Assembly: GCA_937889225.1 (NCBI GenBank)
Contig: CALAST010000002.1
Span: forward strand, 1-44,376
DNA length: 44,376 nucleotides
Direction of reading: 5' to 3'
DNA from: an uncultured Lachnobacterium sp.
GTDB taxonomy: Bacteria > Bacillota > Clostridia > Lachnospirales > Lachnospiraceae
The translations under genes and the position numbers were made by a program. Below are positions 1-7,472 of the stretch, in pieces. Each line of letters begins with the position of its first letter. The stretch's first letter is position 1. The notes beneath the pieces are model-generated. The model had not been told where the DNA came from, searched no databases, and saw only the letters and a list, made by a program, of their open reading frames with translations.

Positions 1-76
1 AATGGATTTTTACTTGCAAAATTCACGTTTTCATACGTACTTAGCAGTAAATGCTAAGTACTGTGTGTACAGTAAC
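1..76. repeat. dispersed hairpin repeat, copy A (cut by window edge)
   Basis: This stretch is about 80% identical by eye to 9322-9396. Its core is a perfect 10-bp stem (37-46 with 52-61, arm GTACTTAGCA, loop GTAAA), and it ends in AGTAAC in both copies. Copy B continues further left into a second long hairpin, so copy A is probably truncated only by the window start. It lies upstream of the GIY-YIG gene. Nothing in it codes for protein. It could be a small dispersed palindromic element or a structured RNA. Confidence 0.6.
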
Positions 77-146
77 TAATTTTTAACTAAATCAAGAAAG
101 GTTTTATGTTAAGTGCAAATTTGTAAACAATAGAGGAATAGTTTGT

Positions 147-407
147 ATGGAAGAAAATTACACATACATAGTACGTTGCAAAGATAACAGCCTGTATGTG
201 GGCTGGACGAATAATCTGGAAAAACGTATGAAAGCACATAATGAGGGAAAAGGGGCAAAATACACAAAACCTCGCAGACCCGTCAAATTGGTTTATTATG
301 AAGTGTTTGCGACAAAACAGCAAGCCATGAGTCGTGAATATCATTTGAAAAAATTAAGTCATAAAGAAAAAGAGAAACTTATTGAAAAAGATGATTATTC
401 AGAATAA
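147..407 (+). CDS. GIY-YIG domain protein (UPF0213/YhbQ-like)
   Basis: This 86-residue protein consists of one GIY-YIG nuclease fold. The motif pair is visible near the N-terminus as YIV (residues 7-9) and YVGW (17-20), followed by the conserved N-L-E-K-R and H-N-E-G segment and a basic C-terminal helix. The length is normal for stand-alone UPF0213 proteins. Members of the family have been linked to DNA repair or nucleic-acid cleavage, but the physiological substrate is not settled. It starts at ATG 147 after GAGGAA at 133-138. The gene stands alone, 90 bp before the helicase gene. The family call is firm; the function is not. Confidence 0.85.
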   Translation: MEENYTYIVRCKDNSLYVGWTNNLEKRMKAHNEGKGAKYTKPRRPVKLVYYEVFATKQQAMSREYHLKKLSHKEKEKLIEKDDYSE

Positions 408-496
408 GATAATTGAAAAAGTATGAAAAGAGAAACGATAAAAAAGAAATAAAAATGAATAATTATCAACAGAAATGCAATTTAGAAAGGACATAA

Positions 497-2095
497 ATGG
501 AAACATTAAGATTTGAAGAATTAGGGTTATACCCACAAATATTAAAAGCAGTAAAAGAAATGGGGTTTGAAGAAGCAACACCGATTCAAAGTCAGGCAAT
601 TCCGGCGGTACTTAGCGGTGCAGATGTGATTGGACAGGCACAGACAGGAACTGGAAAAACAGCATCTTTTGGTATTCCGCTTCTTATGAAAGTAGACCCA
701 AATAATAAGAAAACACAGGCAATCGTACTTTGTCCGACAAGAGAACTTGCCATTCAATGTGCAGAAGAAATTCGCAAACTGGCAAAATACTTGCATGGCA
801 TTAGAGTGCTTCCGGTATATGGCGGACAGGATATTACCAGACAGATAAAAGCATTAAAAGGTGGAGCTACCATTATCATCGGAACACCGGGTAGAGTGAT
901 GGACCACCTTCGCAGAAAAACCATTCGTTTGGATAATGTAGATACGATGGTGTTAGATGAAGCCGATGAAATGTTGAACATGGGATTCCGTGAAGATATC
1001 GAAACGATACTTTCTTATATTCCAAACGAAGAAAGACAGACCGTACTTTTTTCTGCAACGATGCCAAAGCCAATCTTAGAGATTACCAGACAATACCAAA
1101 CGAATGCAATTACCATTAAGGTGACCAAAAAAGAATTAACCGTTCCAAGCATTGACCAGTATTATTACGATATCCGCAGAAATGACAAAATGGATGTATT
1201 GTGCCGCCTTATGGATTTTTATAATCCAAAGTTGTCACTTGTATTCTGCAATACCAAACGAATGGTAGATGAGCTTGCTTTTGAGCTGACCAGCCGTGGT
1301 TATGCTGCAGAAGCCATTCATGGAGATATGAAACAGGCACAAAGAGACCGTGTGATGAAAAATTTCCGTAGCGGAAAGACCGATATTCTCATTGCCACAG
1401 ACGTAGCTGCACGAGGTATTGACGTAGATGATGTAGAAGCTGTATTTAATTACGATTTACCACAGGATAACGAATATTATGTGCACCGTATCGGACGTAC
1501 CGGACGTGCGGGCAGAACCGGTCGTGCATTTAACTTTATTCGTGGAAAAGAAGTATATCGATTAAAAGAAATTCAAAGATATTGCAAAACCAAGATTTAC
1601 GCACAGCCAATTCCATCTGCACATGATGTAGAACAGATTAAGGCAGAAAAAATCTTAGACCGTATTGGTGAAATTATTGATGATGTAAAATTAAATGATA
1701 TGATTGATATCATTGACCGTGTGGTAAACACTACAGATTATACCGCAACTGATATTGCAGCAGCCTTTTTAAAACAGGCAATTGGCGGAATTGAGCTTTC
1801 CAAGGAAGAACGCGATTTGGAAGAAGCTTTTGGAGAAGATACGGGAGCAGAAGAAGGCATGGTACGTCTGTTTATCAATGTAGGTAAAAAAGACCGTATT
1901 CGCCCGGGCGATATTTTAGGTGCAGTTGCAGGTGAAGCAAAAATTTCTGGAAAACTTGTCGGTGCAATTGATATGTATGACAATTACACTTTTGTGGAAG
2001 TACCAAAAGAACATGGAAAAGATGTATTAAAAGCTATGAAAAATGCAAAAATCAAAGGAAAATCCATCAATATTGAGCCGGCTAATCGTAAGTAA
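497..2095 (+). CDS. DEAD-box ATP-dependent RNA helicase with DbpA-type RNA-binding tail
   Basis: This is a 532-residue cytoplasmic RNA helicase. The Q motif sits at about residues 5-35, Walker A AQTGTGKT at 48-55, DEAD at 154-157, SAT at 186-188, and HRIGRTGR (motif VI) at 330-337. A linker with an acidic patch follows the RecA-like pair. Residues ~457-530 form a DbpA RNA-binding domain (VRLFINVGKKDR then a G-rich turn), the kind that targets structured RNA, in E. coli DbpA a 23S rRNA hairpin. The whole resembles CshA/DeaD/DbpA enzymes of Firmicutes, which act in ribosome assembly and mRNA decay. AGAAAGGA (483-490) precedes the ATG. The hairpin-plus-T-run at 2218-2264 is its likely terminator. 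The helicase call is firm; the exact orthologue is not. Confidence 0.95.
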   Translation: METLRFEELGLYPQILKAVKEMGFEEATPIQSQAIPAVLSGADVIGQAQTGTGKTASFGIPLLMKVDPNNKKTQAIVLCPTRELAIQCAEEIRKLAKYLHGIRVLPVYGGQDITRQIKALKGGATIIIGTPGRVMDHLRRKTIRLDNVDTMVLDEADEMLNMGFREDIETILSYIPNEERQTVLFSATMPKPILEITRQYQTNAITIKVTKKELTVPSIDQYYYDIRRNDKMDVLCRLMDFYNPKLSLVFCNTKRMVDELAFELTSRGYAAEAIHGDMKQAQRDRVMKNFRSGKTDILIATDVAARGIDVDDVEAVFNYDLPQDNEYYVHRIGRTGRAGRTGRAFNFIRGKEVYRLKEIQRYCKTKIYAQPIPSAHDVEQIKAEKILDRIGEIIDDVKLNDMIDIIDRVVNTTDYTATDIAAAFLKQAIGGIELSKEERDLEEAFGEDTGAEEGMVRLFINVGKKDRIRPGDILGAVAGEAKISGKLVGAIDMYDNYTFVEVPKEHGKDVLKAMKNAKIKGKSINIEPANRK

Positions 2096-2167
2096 TATAA
2101 CGTGAGTTTGATAAAGATATTTATATAAAAACAAAGAAATGGTCAGAGAACATATTTTCGTATGATT

Positions 2168-2185
2168 TCTTAATAAAATCTTAAT
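2168..2185 (+). promoter_or_regulatory. tandem TCTTAAT boxes, possible response-regulator site
   Basis: TCTTAAT occurs at 2168-2174 and again at 2179-2185, a period of 11 bp, or one helical turn. OmpR-family regulators bind direct repeats with this spacing. The pair ends 11 bp before the putative -35 at 2197, so autoregulation by the adjacent response regulator is plausible. The sequence shows the repeat only; the binding is inferred. Confidence 0.4.
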
Positions 2186-2196
2186 CCGTTAGGGCA

Positions 2197-2225
2197 TTGG
2201 ATATTCATTATTAATTCGCTACAAT
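2197..2225 (+). promoter_or_regulatory. putative sigma-A promoter of the two-component operon
   Basis: TTGGAT (2197-2202), a 17-bp spacer and TACAAT (2220-2225) form a good vegetative promoter 66 bp before the response-regulator ATG. Its -10 lies inside the 5' arm of the terminator hairpin at 2218-2264, so the start point would fall within that hairpin and the new transcript would not carry the complete stem. Confidence 0.5.
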
Positions 2226-2264
2226 AGAGTCATGATAAATCATGATTTTATTGTAGCTTTTTTT
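2218..2264 (+). terminator. intrinsic terminator after the helicase gene
   Basis: A 9-bp stem (GCTACAATA 2218-2226 with TATTGTAGC 2249-2257) encloses a second perfect stem (TCATGAT / ATCATGA), and is followed by seven T (2258-2264). The placement fits termination of the helicase transcript. It overlaps the -10 of the next promoter. Confidence 0.7.
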
Positions 2265-2290
2265 AAAAAAATTACTCTGGAGGAACTGTT

Positions 2291-2980
2291 ATGTACAACA
2301 TATTAGTATGTGATGATGAAAAGGATATCGTATCCGCTTTAAAAATATACTTAACTAGTGAAGGTTATCAGGTGTTTGAGGCATTTAATGGAAAAGAAGC
2401 CATAGAACTGGTAAAAACAAAAGAAATTCATCTGGTACTTATGGATATTATGATGCCAATACTCGATGGAATTAGTGCAATGGTGGAAATTCGCAAAATC
2501 TCAAATGTACCGGTCATTTTGCTTACCGCAAAAAGCGAAGACACGGATAAAGTATTAGGCTTAAATGTCGGAGCAGATGATTATGTAACAAAGCCATTTA
2601 ATCCCGTAGAATTGCAGGCAAGAGTCAAATCGCAGCTTCGTCGTTATATGCAGCTTGGAAGCGGAACTCTTTCTGTAGGAAAAACCCGAATGGGTGGCAT
2701 TGAATTAGATGATAAGGCAAAAGAAGTGACATTAGATGGGGAAAAAGTAAACCTTACCCGAACAGAATATGATATTTTAAAACTCCTTATGGAACATCCC
2801 GGGGAAGTGTTTTCTCCAAACCGCATTTATGAATTGGTTTGGAAAGATAATCCATACGGCACAGAGAATACGGTAGCCGTACATATTCGTCATTTAAGGG
2901 AAAAAATTGAATATAATCCGCAAGAACCACGCTACTTAAAAGTCGTTTGGGGACGCGGCTATAAAATGGAAGGAGACTGA
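2291..2980 (+). CDS. OmpR/PhoB-family DNA-binding response regulator
   Basis: This is a 229-residue regulator. The receiver domain (about 1-118) has the acidic pair D8-D9, the phospho-acceptor D52 in VLMDIMMP, T79 and K101 in VTKPF. Residues ~132-228 form a winged-helix trans_reg_C domain (LTRTEYDILKLLMEHPGEVF, ending in WGRGYKME). It is the cytoplasmic output of a two-component system with the kinase directly downstream: the stop is 2 bp from the kinase ATG, and the kinase ribosome site AAGGAG (2970-2975) lies inside this gene, so translation is coupled. TCTGGAGGAA (2276-2285) precedes its ATG. The stimulus and regulon are unknown. Family certainty is very high. Confidence 0.96.
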   Translation: MYNILVCDDEKDIVSALKIYLTSEGYQVFEAFNGKEAIELVKTKEIHLVLMDIMMPILDGISAMVEIRKISNVPVILLTAKSEDTDKVLGLNVGADDYVTKPFNPVELQARVKSQLRRYMQLGSGTLSVGKTRMGGIELDDKAKEVTLDGEKVNLTRTEYDILKLLMEHPGEVFSPNRIYELVWKDNPYGTENTVAVHIRHLREKIEYNPQEPRYLKVVWGRGYKMEGD

Positions 2981-2982
2981 TT

Positions 2983-5493
2983 ATGAGTCAAAAAGTGCTT
3001 CGTATAACAGGGAGAATCGCAGCATATTTACTTTGTGCCATTTCAGCAATTGCATTTTGTTTATCGGTGCTTGGCATGATATTTTTTGCAGAAAGCCAAA
3101 GTAAAAAAGAAGTATTGGAACGGGGATATAAAAATATTGCCGGAAATTATTCTGCGGAAGCTATGCATTATTTTTTCGATGGTGATATGGAAGGGTTGGC
3201 AGAAGCTTTTGAAGATGTTGGTTTTCGGTTTTCCATTGTAAAATTGGGAACGAAGGAAGAAGCGGAACAAATTGTTTTCAGCAATGCTTCGGAAAACGCA
3301 ACATTTACGTTTCAACATCGGTTTTACAGCAACTACCCAAACTATAATACCGGAAACCTTTTGAGCAGTATCAATTATTATGAAGCACAAAAAGGCCATT
3401 ATACGGAAACAACCTATATTTATTCCTATGTGTTTGATGCAAATAAAGGCATTTTTTATGCGGAAACGCCAAGAGGATTTTTTGAAGTCAAATATATAGA
3501 TGTAAGCCACGATGATGTAATTTATGATTATAAATTGCAGGAGATAGATGGAAAACGCTGTTATTATAATAATTATTATGAATTAATGTTAGATACCACA
3601 AAAATTTCCGAATGGGAATGGGTACGAATGGGCAATGAAGAGTGTCTGTATGCGGGGGATTATGAAATTAAAAATGACTCTGCAGGGATAGAAGCAGAGC
3701 TTTTTAGTGGAGAATTTTCCATCAATGACGATGAAATCTATTATACAATTGTGGATAACACGCAATATATGGTATACAGTTATGTAGAGCTGGAAACTAC
3801 CGACCAACCGGGTCTTTTTATGGAATGGAAAAGACTTGTAGATTCGCTCTATGCGATGGAAGATGATGTTGAGAAGATACAGATTACAAGTCTGATTTGC
3901 TTTGTGGCAGGATTTATCTGGTTGATTTACAGCACAAAAGGAACGCGTGAAACGCTCACTTTGACACAGAAAATACCGGTATTTACCTATGCAACTGCAA
4001 TTTGCTGTATAGAAGTTGGGTTAGGAGTATTATTTCTTGGCTGTGCAAAGGATGCAGGACAGTATTCGTATCTTACATTTCGGACATATGTTACCATATT
4101 GATGGAAATTGCAACAGTTATGGTCTTAATAGCGTTGCTTTTCCTTACCAATATGACAGCAAGGCTCAAAGCAAAAAGTTTTTGGCGTTATAGCGAATTT
4201 TATTATATGCTGATACCATTTGCATGGGTAAGGAAAAAATGGAATACATTTTATGAGAGTTTGCAAAGAAACAGTTCGCTTGTAGGAAAAGCATCCGTTA
4301 TTATTACGATTGTTTTTACTATAGAGTTTAGCGTTTTATTGCATGTGGATTATTGTGAAAATGTCATGCCGTTTTTCCTCTTATATAAACTAATCGAAAT
4401 TCCATTAACTATTGTTTTATTAATTCAGATGAATACGCTGCAAAGTGGAGCGAAGCGAGTTGCATCCGGAAACCTGACAGAACCAATTGATACGAAGAAA
4501 ATGTTTTGGGAGTTTAAAAAACATGGAGAATACATTAATAAGTCAGGAGAAGGCATTTCTTTTGCGGTAGAAGAACGCATGAAAAGCGAGCGTTTGAAAA
4601 CAGAGTTGATTACGAATGTTTCCCATGACATTAAAACTCCATTAACTTCTATTATTAATTATGTAGATTTAATAAAAAAACAAAATATCACAGATGAGAC
4701 GTTGCTTGAATACATTGATGTATTAGACCGCCAATCTGCAAGACTCAAAAAACTGATTGAAGATTTAATGGAAGCCTCCAAAGCCTCTACAGGCAATCTT
4801 ACCTGCAATATGGAAGATTGTAATCTGGATGTCTTTTTAAGTCAGCTTATGGGCGAATTTGAAGAAAAATTAAATCATGTGGGATTAGAAGTCGTTATGA
4901 CGAAACCCGAAGAAGTGGTTTATATTCAAGCGGATGGAAGACACTTGTGGCGAATTATGGAAAACCTTATGAATAATATCTACAAGTACAGTTTGCCGCA
5001 AAGCCGCGTTTATATCAATGTAGAGAAAAATGGTGAGATGGTGACACTTATCTTTAAAAACATTTCCAAATCACAGCTTAATATTTCAAGTGATGAACTT
5101 ATGGAACGATTTGTTCGTGGAGACAGTTCCAGAAATACCGAAGGAAACGGGCTTGGACTTTCCATAGCTCAAAGTCTTGCCGAATTGATTAGCGGAACGA
5201 TGAAGTTGGATATTGATGGTGATTTATTTAAGGTGACATTGCAGTTTATGGCAGTCGAAAAGAAAGAGGAATATAGTTGGAGCAGTAACTCAACAAAGAA
5301 AGAAAAAAGTAGTAAGTCTGCTTCTGATAACGATAAAAGGGAAACTGAAGATAATTGGAAGAATGCCTTGAATAATGAAACAATAACTACTATGGAAAAG
5401 AATTTTGAATATGATTTGGATAACGCTCAAACAGACAATAGAGATATTTCAGAAGATAAGGCTATGGATGCACAAATAAAAGAGCTGAAATAA
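2983..5493 (+). CDS. membrane sensor histidine kinase, unusually large
   Basis: This is an 836-residue kinase paired with the upstream regulator. One membrane helix at ~11-35 precedes a long extracytoplasmic region (~36-300, many Tyr/Asn and acidic residues). About five further membrane helices follow between ~302 and ~482. The HisKA H-box is TNVSHDIKTPLTSI with the phospho-accepting His548. The N-box (ENLMNNIYKYS) and G-box (GNGLGLS) mark a HATPase_c domain ending near 755. Beyond this is a charged, low-complexity tail of ~80 residues rich in S, K, D, E and N with no recognisable domain. The polytopic membrane block between sensor and kinase is more than the usual two-helix layout. No ligand can be named. 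Confidence 0.92.
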   Translation: MSQKVLRITGRIAAYLLCAISAIAFCLSVLGMIFFAESQSKKEVLERGYKNIAGNYSAEAMHYFFDGDMEGLAEAFEDVGFRFSIVKLGTKEEAEQIVFSNASENATFTFQHRFYSNYPNYNTGNLLSSINYYEAQKGHYTETTYIYSYVFDANKGIFYAETPRGFFEVKYIDVSHDDVIYDYKLQEIDGKRCYYNNYYELMLDTTKISEWEWVRMGNEECLYAGDYEIKNDSAGIEAELFSGEFSINDDEIYYTIVDNTQYMVYSYVELETTDQPGLFMEWKRLVDSLYAMEDDVEKIQITSLICFVAGFIWLIYSTKGTRETLTLTQKIPVFTYATAICCIEVGLGVLFLGCAKDAGQYSYLTFRTYVTILMEIATVMVLIALLFLTNMTARLKAKSFWRYSEFYYMLIPFAWVRKKWNTFYESLQRNSSLVGKASVIITIVFTIEFSVLLHVDYCENVMPFFLLYKLIEIPLTIVLLIQMNTLQSGAKRVASGNLTEPIDTKKMFWEFKKHGEYINKSGEGISFAVEERMKSERLKTELITNVSHDIKTPLTSIINYVDLIKKQNITDETLLEYIDVLDRQSARLKKLIEDLMEASKASTGNLTCNMEDCNLDVFLSQLMGEFEEKLNHVGLEVVMTKPEEVVYIQADGRHLWRIMENLMNNIYKYSLPQSRVYINVEKNGEMVTLIFKNISKSQLNISSDELMERFVRGDSSRNTEGNGLGLSIAQSLAELISGTMKLDIDGDLFKVTLQFMAVEKKEEYSWSSNSTKKEKSSKSASDNDKRETEDNWKNALNNETITTMEKNFEYDLDNAQTDNRDISEDKAMDAQIKELK

Positions 5494-5541
5494 AGCGAAA
5501 TCCGGCTTAGTATATGAGTTGTAAAAATGAATATGAAAAAC

Positions 5542-5577
5542 GAATAAAATCTCTGTGTAAAAGCAGGGATTTTATTC
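5542..5577. terminator. 14-bp hairpin after the sensor kinase gene
   Basis: GAATAAAATCTCTG (5542-5555) pairs with CAGGGATTTTATTC (5564-5577) with one G-T wobble and an 8-nt loop. The stem is strong but is not followed by a T-run on the + strand, so it may work as a weak or factor-assisted terminator or a transcript-end stabiliser. Confidence 0.45.
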
Positions 5578-5592
5578 ATTAAATAACAATAG

Positions 5593-5621
5593 TTGAAAAA
5601 ACGATTGGAGTGTGATAAAAT
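5593..5621 (+). promoter_or_regulatory. toxin mRNA promoter (extended -10)
   Basis: TTGAAA (5593-5598), a 17-bp spacer and TAAAAT (5616-5621), with TG one base upstream of the -10 (TGA-TAAAAT). This is a near-ideal sigma-A promoter about 90 bp before the toxin start codon. The predicted transcript begins near 5628. Confidence 0.7.
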
Positions 5622-5654
5622 ACACCTCGGAAAGTACCCATGACAGGGTGGCAA

Positions 5655-5702
5655 CCTCCTGAAACTATGAAACCGATTTATCGGAATACATAGGAGAGGG
5701 GG
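5655..5702 (+). promoter_or_regulatory. 5' UTR with anti-Shine-Dalgarno that can mask the toxin ribosome site
   Basis: CCTCCT at 5655-5660 is complementary to the toxin ribosome site AGGAG at 5692-5696. Folding the leader would hide the ribosome site. Type I toxin mRNAs are commonly translated only after processing or refolding, which this layout matches. The pairing is read by eye, not computed. Confidence 0.5.
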
Positions 5703-5710
5703 TGACGCAA

Positions 5711-5827
5711 ATGACATCGTATGAAATTATTTCCGTAATTTTAGACATTGCATCATTATTGATTGCAAATGGAATGTTTCTAATTGCGTTGCTTACATTT
5801 CTGGATAAGAAAAATAAGCGAAAATAA
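5711..5827 (+). CDS. small hydrophobic type I toxin (putative holin-like toxin, Hol_Tox type)
   Basis: This 38-residue peptide begins MTSYEIISVILDIASLL. It has a single membrane-spanning stretch (~residues 5-29, with an N-G-M-F kink) and ends in a basic tail, LDKKNKRK. Hydrophobic core followed by L-D-K-x-N-K-R-K is the hallmark of the 'putative holin-like toxin' family of Firmicutes. Such peptides insert into the cell's own membrane and are kept silent by a cis-encoded antisense RNA. The ATG at 5711 follows AGGAGAGGGGGTG. The + promoter at 5593 and terminator at 5897-5925 frame a ~300-nt mRNA. An opposing promoter at 5932-5960 drives an RNA complementary to its 3' UTR. Family assignment is good; toxicity is inferred. 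Confidence 0.8.
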   Translation: MTSYEIISVILDIASLLIANGMFLIALLTFLDKKNKRK

Positions 5828-5925
5828 AAAATGCCTATCCTGTCTGCAAACAGAATAGGCGGGTGTCTGTAAAGACATCTGTAAACTCATTCAGGAGCAT
5901 CCACTTTGGAGTGGGTGCTTTCTTT
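5821..5925 (-). ncRNA. antisense RNA (antitoxin) to the holin-like toxin mRNA
   Basis: Read on the minus strand, the promoter TTGAAA/TATAGT (17-bp spacer, + coordinates 5955-5960 and 5932-5937) gives a start near 5925. The transcript crosses hairpins at 5897-5918, 5864-5877 and 5833-5860. The last, GCCTATTCTGT...ACAGGATAGGC, is followed on the minus strand by ATTTTTTATTTT, an intrinsic terminator. The resulting ~100-nt RNA is fully complementary to the toxin mRNA 3' UTR and just reaches the stop codon, the TxpA/RatA-like arrangement. Expression is not shown by sequence. Confidence 0.7.
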
Positions 5926-5926
5926 G
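5897..5926 (+). terminator. terminator of the toxin mRNA
   Basis: GCATCCACT (5897-5905) pairs with AGTGGGTGC (5910-5918), loop TTGG, followed by TTTCTTTG. The same hairpin is identical at 22250-22271. On the opposite strand it forms the 5' stem-loop of the antisense RNA, a likely kissing site. Confidence 0.7.
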
Positions 5927-5931
5927 ATTAC

Positions 5932-5960
5932 ACTATATCATAATTTAGAAATCATTTCAA
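5932..5960 (-). promoter_or_regulatory. minus-strand promoter of the antisense RNA
   Basis: Reading leftward: TTGAAA (5955-5960), a 17-bp spacer and TATAGT (5932-5937). The -35 overlaps the ribosome site (AAGGAG, 5959-5964) of the following lipoprotein gene, so the two genes share this DNA. A promoter with the same spacing and position is kept in copy 2 (22285-22313). Confidence 0.7.
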
Positions 5961-5969
5961 GGAGTAATT

Positions 5970-7163
5970 ATGGAAAAAAGAAAAACAAAAAAAGACATAA
6001 CAGGAATATGCTGTATAGGCATGATAGTTCTATGCACAGTATGTTTTAGTGCTTGTGGAAAGAATGTTGGCACAAAAGATACTTCTGTGGATAATATTGC
6101 ATCTTCCATAGAAGGAACGCAGTATGAAACAGAAATAACACAGCAACAGACAGAGCATACAAATAATGCGACAGAAGAAATAGAGCCGGATTTGCACGAA
6201 TACGATTTTACGGTATGTTTTGGTGGCGATATCAGTTTGGATGAATCAGCAGTAACGACAGACAGGCTTGACAATAGCGAAAATGGAATCTACGACTGTA
6301 TTTCCCCGGAATTGATTGCAATTATGCAGCAAGCAGATTTGATGTGCCTGAATAATGAATTTACCTATAGCACAAATGGCAGTCCTATGGAGGGGAAAGC
6401 CTATACGTTTCGTGCACATCCAAACCGTGTAGGAGTTTTACAGGAAATGGGTGTAGATATTGTTTTGCTTGCGAATAACCATGTATACGATTATGGCAGA
6501 CAAGCAATGCTGGATACGTTTGAAACATTAGAAAATGCAGAGATTGATTATTTTGGTGCAGGGGAAAATTTAGAAGAGGCAATGAAACCGGTCTATTATG
6601 AAATTGATGGAAAAAAGATTGCCTTTGTAGGAGCTTCCCGTGCAGAAAAATATAAAATGACACCGCAAGCAACCGAGGACAGTCCGGGGATTTTACGTTG
6701 TTATGACACAGAGCTGTTTTTGGAAGTTATCAAAGAAGCGGATGCCAATGCAGATTTTGTCATTGCAAATGTGCATTGGGGAACAGAATACAGTTATGAT
6801 TTAGAAGATGTTCAGCTTACTACAGGGAAAGCGTATTTGGATGCAGGTGCGGACATTATTGTAGGTGGTCATTCGCATTGTTTGCAGGGCATGGAATATT
6901 ATGATGGAAAGCCAATTCTTTATAGTTTGGGCAATTATTGGTTTAATGGAAAAACGCTAGATAGTATGTTAGTTGAACTGCATTTCTATGGAAATGATTT
7001 GGAGCAAAATTTAGAAGTATCCGTCATTCCGGCAATTCAAAGTGAAGCTAGAACTCGCATTGTAACAGATTTGGAAGAACAGGAAAGAATTTATTCATTT
7101 TTGGAAGATATTTCTATTAATGTAGAGATTGATGAATTTGGAGTTGTGAGAGAAACGGAATAA
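5970..7163 (+). CDS. CapA-family lipoprotein (poly-gamma-glutamate/capsule-type metallophosphoesterase fold)
   Basis: This is a 397-residue protein with a lipoprotein signal: basic KRKTKK, a hydrophobic core, then lipobox FSAC with the acylated Cys29. A Thr/Gln/Glu-rich linker (~30-70) leads into a PGA_cap domain (~73-345). Its motifs, which probably bind metal, are FGGDISL, CLNNEF, LLANNHVYDYG, ANVHWGTEYS and VGGHSHCLQG. CapA/PgsA proteins take part in making or anchoring poly-gamma-glutamate. In clostridia many stand-alone homologues have no known substrate, and no capB/capC genes are here, so the role is unassigned. The ATG follows AAGGAG at 5959-5964. No clear promoter is visible between the upstream terminator and the start. 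Confidence 0.85.
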   Translation: MEKRKTKKDITGICCIGMIVLCTVCFSACGKNVGTKDTSVDNIASSIEGTQYETEITQQQTEHTNNATEEIEPDLHEYDFTVCFGGDISLDESAVTTDRLDNSENGIYDCISPELIAIMQQADLMCLNNEFTYSTNGSPMEGKAYTFRAHPNRVGVLQEMGVDIVLLANNHVYDYGRQAMLDTFETLENAEIDYFGAGENLEEAMKPVYYEIDGKKIAFVGASRAEKYKMTPQATEDSPGILRCYDTELFLEVIKEADANADFVIANVHWGTEYSYDLEDVQLTTGKAYLDAGADIIVGGHSHCLQGMEYYDGKPILYSLGNYWFNGKTLDSMLVELHFYGNDLEQNLEVSVIPAIQSEARTRIVTDLEEQERIYSFLEDISINVEIDEFGVVRETE

Positions 7164-7179
7164 AATGTGGGAATGATAA

Positions 7180-7208
7180 TTGACTTTTTAGAGAACGTAT
7201 TTTCTAAT
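7180..7208 (+). promoter_or_regulatory. putative promoter of a small RNA
   Basis: TTGACT (7180-7185), a 17-bp spacer and TCTAAT (7203-7208), just after the lipoprotein gene and ahead of three consecutive hairpins. The transcript would start near 7215. Confidence 0.5.
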
Positions 7209-7214
7209 CAGTAT

Positions 7215-7326
7215 AGAAGGCATGAAGATATTGGCTGTCTTCATACCTAGCGGAAACAAGTTGTATTTATAACAAAGTTATAAACCAAGCAGGCTATCCC
7301 CTATTGCCGTAGGAGATAGCCATTTT
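7215..7326 (+). ncRNA. candidate structured small RNA
   Basis: In the 309-bp gap 7164-7472 there is no credible protein, but three hairpins follow one another: GGCATGAAGA / TCTTCATACC (~7219-7247), TTTATAAC / GTTATAAA (~7266-7284), and GGCTATCCCC / GGAGATAGCC (~7293-7322) followed by ATTTTT. With the promoter at 7180-7208 this describes a ~110-nt RNA ending in an intrinsic terminator. It does not match an RNA family I can name. It could instead be the 3' end of the lipoprotein mRNA. Confidence 0.5.
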
Positions 7327-7339
7327 TCTTGCATATTGT

Positions 7340-7386
7340 ATAAACCTGAAAAATTGATTACAGAATATTGAATCTTTCAGGTTTAT
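7340..7386. repeat. 12-bp inverted repeat
   Basis: ATAAACCTGAAA (7340-7351) is a perfect inverted repeat of TTTCAGGTTTAT (7375-7386) with a 23-nt spacer. It lies between the small-RNA terminator and the promoter of the DUF1576 gene. It has no T-run. It may be an operator or a transcript stem. Confidence 0.5.
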
Positions 7387-7406
7387 GTATATTTTATGTT
7401 TTTTCC

Positions 7407-7436
7407 TTGAATAATACACCTATTATACGTTATCAT
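7407..7436 (+). promoter_or_regulatory. putative promoter of the DUF1576 gene
   Basis: TTGAAT (7407-7412), an 18-bp spacer and TATCAT (7431-7436), 36 bp before the start codon. Confidence 0.5.
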
Positions 7437-7472
7437 AAAAAACAAAATGTATTGGATATATGGGGGTAAAAA

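Noticed and set aside
3061..3510. Minus-strand open frame of 149 codons inside the sensor kinase gene
   Set aside because: It is antisense to a confident coding region, has no ribosome site, and has an atypical Phe/Ile/Lys-rich composition.
7173..7250. 25-codon frame beginning at ATG 7173
   Set aside because: It has no ribosome site, overlaps the small-RNA promoter, and its composition is not protein-like.
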